Assembly (NCBI GenBank): GCA_018340375.1
Contig: JAFFJZ010000001.1
Coordinates: 30,434,001 to 30,498,000, forward strand
Direction: 5' to 3'
DNA: 64,000 nt
DNA from: Gonatopus flavifemur
Lineage: Eukaryota; Arthropoda; Insecta; Hymenoptera; Dryinidae
The notes beneath the pieces are model-generated. The model was not told the DNA's origin, did not search any database, and saw nothing but the letters and a program-made list of their open reading frames with translations. Of the stretch, positions 57,536 to 64,000 are shown piece by piece (the first letter of the stretch is position 1; every line of letters starts with the position of its first letter). Made by a program: the position numbers and the translations under genes.

Positions 57536-59587
57536 ATAGTCGATTTTCTATGATATGCCGATCAGAACTATCAATTTTCTATGATATGCTGATCAGGACT
57601 ATCGATTCTCCATGATATGTTGGTCAGAACTATCGATTTTCTATGATATGCTGGTCAGGACTATCGATTCTCCATGATATGCTTGTCAGAACTATTGATT
57701 TTCCATGATATGCTGGACAGAACTATCGATTTCCCATGATATGCTGGTCAGAACTCTCCATTTCCCATGATATGCTGGTCAGAACTATCGATTTTCTATG
57801 ATATGCTGGTCAGAACTATCGATTTTCTATGATATGCCGATCAGAACTATCGATTTTCTATGATATGCTGGTCAGAACTATTGATTTTCCATGATATGCT
57901 GGTCAGAACTATCGATTTTCCATGATATGCTGGTCAGAACTCTCCATTTTCCATGATATGCTGCTCAGAACTATCGATTTTCTATGATATGCTGGTCAGA
58001 ACTATCGATTTTCTATGATATGCTGCTCAGGACTATGGATTTTCTATGATATGCTGGTCAGAACTATCGATTTTCTTTGGTATGCCGATCAGAACTATCG
58101 ATTTTATATGATACGCTCATCAGAACTCTCCATTTTCCATTATATGCTGCTCAGAACTATCGATTTTCTATGATATGCTGGTCAGAACTATTGATTTTCC
58201 ATGATATGCTGGTCAGAACTATCGATTTTCCATGATATGCTTGTCAGAACTATCGATTTTCCATGATATGCTGATCAGAACTATCGATTTTCCATGATAT
58301 GCTGGTCAGAACTCTCCACTTTCCATGATATGCTGGTCAGAACTATCGATTTTCTATGATATGCTGGTCAGAACTGTCGATTTTCTATGATATGCTGGTC
58401 GGAACTGTCGATCTTCTATGATATGCTGGTCAGAACCATCGATTTTCTATGATATGCCGATCAGAACTATCGATTTTCTATGATATGCTGGTCAGAGCTA
58501 TTGATTTTCCATGATATGCTGGTCAGAACTATCGATTTTCTATGATATGCTGGTCAGAACTATCGATTTTCTATGATATGCTGGTCAGAACTATCGATTT
58601 TCTATGATATGCTTGTCAGGACTATCGATTTTCTATGATATGCTGGTCAGAACTATCGATTTTCTATGGTATGCCGATCAGAACTATCGATTTTATATGA
58701 TGTGCTCATCAGAACTCTCCATTTTCCATGATATGCTGGTCAGAACTATCGATTTTCTATGATATGCTGGTCAGAACTATCGATTTTCTATGATATGCTT
58801 GTCAGGACTATCGATTTTCTATGATATGCTGCCCAGAACTATCGATTTTCTATGATATGTCGATCAGAACTATCGATTTTCTATGATATGCTGGTCAGAA
58901 CTATTGATTTTCCATGATATGCTGGACAGAACTATCGATTTCCCATGATATGCTGGTCAGAACTCTCCATTTCCCATGATATGCTGGTCAGAACTATCGA
59001 TTTTCCATGATATGCTGGTCAGAACTCTCCATTTTCTATGATATGCTGGTCAGAACTATCGATTTTCTATGATATGCTGGTCAGAACTGTCGATTTTCTA
59101 TGGTATGCCGATCAGAACTATCGATTTTATATGATGTGCTCATCAGAACTCTCCATTTTCCATGATATGCTGCTCAGAACTATCGATTTTCTATGATATG
59201 CTGCCCAGAACTATCGATTTTCTATGATATGCTGGTCAGAACTATCGATTTTCTATGATATGCTGGTCAGAACTATCGATTTTCTATGATATGCTCATCA
59301 GAACTCCCCATTTTCCATGATATGCTGGTCAGAACTCTCCATTTTCCATGATATGCTGGTCAGAACTGTCGATTTTCTATGATATTCTGGTCGGAACTGT
59401 CGATCTTCTATGATATGCCGGTCAGAACCATTCATTTTCTATGATATGCCGATCAGAACTATCGATTTTCTATGATATGCTGGTGAGAACTATTGATTTT
59501 CCATGATATGCTGGTCAGAACTATCGATTTCCCATGATATGCTGGTCAGAACTCTCCATTTTCCATGATATGCTGGTCGGAACTCCC
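57536..59587 (-). repeat. 31-bp tandem array, right arm (~66 units, opposite orientation)
   Basis: Complement of the left unit (ATCGATTTTCTATGATATGC then TGGTCAGAACT). Its variants (GCTTGTC, GCTGCTC, GCTGCCC) are rare or absent on the left, so the arms have amplified independently since they arose. Confidence 0.93.
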
Positions 59588-60249
59588 GATTCTCTGAGAC
59601 TCCCAATTGACTCCCTGATTACTCCCAACATCAGAACTCTCGTTCCTGGACATCCTCACATGCCAATCAGCCGTAGAACTCCGAGATATAGTCCACTTCC
59701 AGCGGTTCCACCTGCGCTGCTACTACATCGTAGAAGAACTCCTCATGTCTTTTCATTTAATTCCCGAAAAAAATTCCTTAAGCACTCCTTGCATCAGAAC
59801 TCCCTTGTTTTGACATCCTCGCATCCCAATCATCCTTAGAACTCCTAGATATAGTCAATTTCCTTCCATTACCCCTGCGATGCTGTCATATTGTAGAAGA
59901 ACTCAGCATATCATTCCATTTAATTCCTGAGAAAAATTTCCCAAGCCCTTCTAGCATTAGAACTCCCTTGTTTTGACATCCTCGCATCCCAATCATCCCT
60001 AGAACTCCGAGACACAGTCCATTTCCATCCATTTTCCATGTGATGCTGTCATATTGTAGAAGAACTTAGCATATCATTTTTTCAAAATCGATTTTTTTCA
60101 CAAATTTACCCGGAACTATTGTTGTAACTTATCAAGAACTGTAGAACTATAGTGGATGCGACTAGAACTGGTGCTTTTTTGTGCGATGCTGACAATTGAT
60201 ATGCCAACTTCACAGACACCAATTTAACTATCAAAATTCAGTGTTTACA

Positions 60250-61500
60250 CTACGAATTTTTGGTAAGCTTGCCACAAACATTCTTCAACGATCCTCCTCT
60301 TCCTCCTCAAATTGACAGGCATTCTTTTAATTGTTATTACAGGTTCTTTAAATATCGATAACGTTCTTGTTTTCGTGCGTGAACATCTCGTGTATAAATG
60401 CATATCTTAGAGCATGCTATGCATATTTTGAGGTCTTTTTAAAATTTATTGGAAGCAATCTCATTTATTATCCATGTGCACAGCATTACACGAGGATGGA
60501 ATGTTTGGGAAATTCTTGTCCTACATGTTTATACGCTGAAAAATCATTTTTTCAAACATTTCTTTTTCTCGTCCAAAAGTTCAATACGTATTAAAATTGA
60601 ATCGAGAAACTGAGTTCCGCGTTCAACTTGTTCGACGTCGTTCAAACGACAAAGATTACGCATGAAACCTTACTTATATGCATTACATAACTCTTCGTGA
60701 TCCGTAGAATATCAATATCTCTATGATTTATATGACACTGGAACACGTTTTTAGAATGGATGAATCCAATTTCCCAGGGCGTGGTGTGAATATACGAAAC
60801 GATGTGACTTGAAATGACTTTTCCTTGAAAAAATATGCAATCTTTGTATTCAACTACATATTCGAGAATGATGAATCACTCTGTTCACATGTTATCTTCG
60901 CGTAATGAGATTCCATTAACTCCGTGCAGTATTCGGCATACGTATTATTGTCATCCGTGAGTGAAGTCAACCATTGATGACCGTTGTATCATTATCGTTT
61001 TATCTTTAAGACACGAATATCAGGGAAAATAAAAGTTTATACATTTCCAAATTGTGTTCGACTTACACAGTATTATATTATTTAGATGATAATATTATCC
61101 ATGTACATAGTTTAAATTCAAGTTGATGAAATAAATCTCAACTTCACAACTCAAGGAATAATAATAAAAATGGAAATTTCTTCGTCGTTAAAGACGTTCG
61201 GTTCGATTCAATGACGTTCATCCTTCATTGATTTTACTTTTATTTTCTCATTGTCTTCACGTAACCGTTCACTCTCATCATATGTTGGCATTTACTCAAA
61301 TATTGTTCTTGAAACAACAATTTTGGGTATCCAGGATGTATGAACAATGAATGAACGAAACAATATTATGAATCCAAGAAAATCGATACAAAATAATCCT
61401 AAGGAACAATCATGTGGTTTTGAAAAATTTTAAAGATCATGTATGATGATCATGAGTCTCTTGATGAATATCCAGAAATATTGATGTGCGATTTTCTGTT
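60250..61500. other. Intergenic stretch right of the palindrome, no gene seen
   Basis: No splice-supported frame or clear element ends. The 75-codon frame at 60367-60594 is Cys-rich but unsupported. The 5'UTR exon predicted for Dyb could lie here or further right. Confidence 0.4.
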
Positions 61501-61501
61501 A

Positions 61502-61827
61502 CACTGAGATTGAACCAACTTTCTGGAAATCCCCGAGTTGAAAAATTGTAATAACTTTCAAAGCCTGATTAACTCCGTAATACGCAATGATCCAGAGTTC
61601 AATCAGGTCGAAAAGAGGTTAAAATCAGGTTCAATGAGAATTTTTGAAGCAAAATCAGGTTAAGAACAGGCCGAGATCAAGGCGAAAAATAAAATCCATC
61701 CTGATTCACTCCGTAATACGCAACGAATCAGAGCTAAATCAGGTTTCACTTTCTGACTCGGGTTTACTATCAAATTGTCGTAAAAGTTCCATGAAAATTC
61801 CAGGAAAATTAATAGTTTTTCCCAGTG
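61502..61827. mobile_element. CACTGAG element with ATCAGGTT words
   Basis: Ends CACTGAG and TTTTTCCCAGTG. Interior repeats AATCAGGTT, and a duplicated segment CTCCGTAATACGCAA occurs at about 61572 and 61710. Frames on both strands are by-products. Confidence 0.6.
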
Positions 61828-62808
61828 CATCCAATAGGATGAGTGAAAATAATGATTCATCAGAAGATTTTTGTTATTTGAGTGCAGACTGTATTTATAT
61901 TGAAAACATGATTGTTGAAACTTTATTTTTTCAGATGTAGGGGAGATGATAACATCCAGATGTACACAGTTCGAAAATCCTTTTGACTAGATTTGAAAGT
62001 ACAGTGACAAGAAGAGTTTGTAATATTCAATATCTTCAATCGACACCGTTTTTCGACATGTTGAGGAGACTATTATCGTGTTCAGATTTCTACTTCCATT
62101 CCATACCAGATTCGAAAGCAACTGCAAAACTGCTAGACTATGCAATTGAGTAGTTTGAAGTGACTTTTAAAAGCAGCGTACGCAGTACTTTCGCTGTGTT
62201 TGCATTTTTGTACTTGCAGGAGTTTGATACGAATTGATAATATGACTACTTTTTTCCTGTTTCCATTTCAAACTAGAAACCTTTAACCCTGTCCACTTGG
62301 AAATTTATATATAATTTTTCATAAGGAAGCAGTCAGAAAACGTTTATATGAAGTGTCAAAATTATTAAATCGGATTATCCCTCAAATTTTTCATCAATCT
62401 ATACACAGGAAAATTTGATTGCAAAAATTGCAATTTTTATGCACGGATTGGTAGAAATATTGACAGTGATTTATAGCAGTAGTGTTTTATGACTACATGG
62501 AAAAAAATATGATGGAAAATTGAGTGATTTTAAAGAGAACTTGAAAACATTTCGTAGTTTGTTTGATAAACATGAAGCGGTTTAGATTTTTGTTGGATTT
62601 CATTCATAACAAATGGATAATCATTATTGCATCACAAAATTTGAGGGGAAATATGAGCTGCTCGGAAATCGAGCATGGAATTTTATTACGTACTTTTGAA
62701 AATTCGTCAATTTCTTGTAATGTATCAGTTTTGTTGAGAAAAATTACACAAAACTTCAAACCGTTTTACCGTTGTTGAAAAATCAAGAAATATTGTCTTG
62801 TGTGGCAA

Positions 62809-62912
62809 AATTTTCAAAATTATGTATAATTTGTATACAATTCAACAAAGTTTATATATATAAATTGTATATAATTGAGTATAAATTATACATAATTTTG
62901 AAAAGTTTTCTA
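62809..62912. repeat. AT-rich palindrome
   Basis: TTTCAAAATTATGTATAATT on the left mirrors AAATTATACATAATTTTGAA on the right; about 100 bp of TATA words between. Confidence 0.65.
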
Positions 62913-63271
62913 CGTCGGCTTAGATTCTTCTGAAAATTAATTTTTTTGACCTGCATTTTTCCCGTGAAGTGTTATAGTGCATATTAAGAATAAGGATTCC
63001 GGATATTTTTGTAGTATGAATTATGAAGGGAGTATATGAAGACCTTTCTTGTTTAAATTATCACCATGCAACGATAATGAATTTTGTTTTGGCAACATTT
63101 TGAATTTTAGAAATCATGAGTAACATTTCACCCGTTTCCTGATCTAATGTCCATTTCAACGGACGATGATATGAAACTTTCCGACGCTGCAGTTTTGAAA
63201 ACATTGAATCTAATGAAGATGGGTAATTCCATAGGGAATCACCAGATCGCTAAAGTTGCATCATTTTAAAT

Positions 63272-63416
63272 CAGGGACTGTAACGTTATTCACTTTCGTT
63301 ACTCATCATATATAAAATATGCATAATAAATATATAATTCGTGTACAATGTATACATTATTATATATATTTTATATATAATGAGTGAAGAAAGTGAATAA
63401 CGTTACAAGTCCCTGT
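63272..63416. mobile_element. CAGGGACTGTAACGTTATTC MITE
   Basis: Perfect-looking ends CAGGGACTGTAACGTTATTC and GAATAACGTTACAAGTCCCTG; interior is TATA-rich and foldable. About 145 bp. Confidence 0.8.
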
Positions 63417-63541
63417 TTTAAATTTTCGTCATAGTTTGTGAAAATTTTCTCCGTGGTGTAAGAAAAAAACATTTACGGTCATTTGATTTCTAAATTCCAT
63501 CAGATCCATTCCAGACCAATTAAAACACTTCAAAAGTGCAC

Positions 63542-63840
63542 GGAAAGACCTGTTCTATTAATATTTAGATTTAGAAAGAATTTCTCAACGTTTAGAAAAG
63601 AGACTGTCAATTTAGGGAAAAAGAGGATCACTGAAAAATATTCGTAGTGAGTCTATCCAAAATTCGTGGTCAAAATATTAACAGTTGATAATTTTATTGG
63701 TATTTTTCACCGTGAAACTATCAATTGTTAATACATCGACTACGAATTTTCAGTAGACTCACTACGAATATTTTTCAGCGATCCTCGACTTCCCTGAATT
63801 GACAGTCATTTTTCTAAATAATAATAGACCCGGTCTTTCC
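63542..63840. mobile_element. GGAAAGACC foldback element, uninterrupted copy
   Basis: Same family as 34171-34799. Ends GGAAAGACCTGTTCT and GACCCGGTCTTTCC. Arms pair over ATTCGTAGTGAGTCTA / TAGACTCACTACGAAT and CTATCAATTGTTAATA / TATTAACAGTTGATA. It lacks the AGATCTA insert. Confidence 0.8.
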
Positions 63841-64000
63841 GTGTGCTATTTTTGAGGTCGTATACTTTTGGCTGCCGATTTTTTGAAATTAAAGATAATT
63901 CAACGTTCGTTGTGACATTTTGAAGCTGAAAGTTAGCAGTTGCTCTAGAGAATGTCGAAAGTTAACCCATAGGTCCCCTCAAAACATAACAATATGAGGA

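Larger units (their letters stand above)
54633..60243. repeat. 5.6-kb palindrome with two opposed 31-bp tandem arrays
   Basis: CACTG at 54633 and CAGTG at 60239-60243 bound a single inverted repeat. From outside in: about 150 bp unique to the arms (GTGTCTGTGAAGTTGGCATA and complement); three units of about 161 bp on each arm (containing GAGTTCTTCTAC, GATGATTGGGATGCGAGGAT); then the 31-bp array. The axis lies at about 57528-57536. The arms are not identical unit by unit, so this is not a simple assembly fold. Open frames inside are array artefacts. Confidence 0.92.

Noticed and set aside
55292..59587. Regular 31-bp repeats resembling a CRISPR array
   Set aside because: The units are directly adjacent with no spacers, the array reverses orientation at its centre, and the host is a eukaryote. 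It is a satellite-like array.
59534..59839. 101-codon plus-strand frame in the right arm of the palindrome
   Set aside because: It runs across repeat units, and a mirrored counterpart exists on the other arm. Composition follows the repeat, with no splice or start support.

Overview
This is an AT-rich nuclear window from an animal, almost certainly an insect. Genes are split by many GT-AG introns (several only 57-100 bp). The best-supported gene encodes dystrobrevin with invertebrate features such as a glutamine-rich insert. Intergenic and intronic DNA is packed with short terminal-inverted-repeat (TIR) elements. A hymenopteran or similar insect is my guess; the order cannot be fixed from what I see. 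Recognised genes lie on the minus strand. Most open reading frames of 60-130 codons here are chance or repeat-derived.

Gene layout, right to left (5' to 3' of the genes). (1) Dystrobrevin (Dyb), 53863 to 27922 minus: I could assemble 16 coding exons whose phases all agree and give 765 residues. They carry the EF-hand-like region, a ZZ zinc finger, paired coiled coils, a polyQ/Pro-rich linker, the conserved NDLLVAAD segment and an acidic C-terminus. A good acceptor 9 bases before the ATG suggests a further 5'UTR exon. (2) A second, nearly identical copy of the Dyb terminal exon, with acceptor, stop codon and poly(A) signal, lies 10.4 kb downstream at 17529-17794, inside transposon debris. (3) A weakly supported 3' end of an unrecognised minus-strand gene lies at 21464-21915. 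(4) A leucine-rich-repeat gene resembling LRRC9 runs from 14002 to at least 10899 minus, with six exons in phase. A possible extra exon lies at 10247-10462.

Repeats. About 35 TIR/foldback elements were delimited. Several have target-site duplications (TA for CACTGTAAAA elements and a pogo-like MITE; 8-bp ACTATCTC for a hAT-like element; 7-bp ACTTTAA for a CAGGGTGGCCAC element). Many are nested. A recurring oddity is that the interior of many elements with CACTG, CACCG or CCCTGG ends is built from one short word repeated in both orientations. The word differs between elements (CCGGAT, AGATCTA, GGGTACCCGA, TCTGA/TCAGA, ggaattttcc, AATGGGAAT, AAAACATT, CCAAGCTTGG and others).

The extreme case is a 5.6-kb palindrome at 54633-60243, just upstream of the Dyb start. 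It has CACTG ends, arms with three ~161-bp repeats, then about 72 units of a 31-bp repeat, an ~8-bp axis, and about 66 units in the opposite orientation. I regard it as the most unusual object in the window. No rRNA, tRNA or true CRISPR array was recognised.
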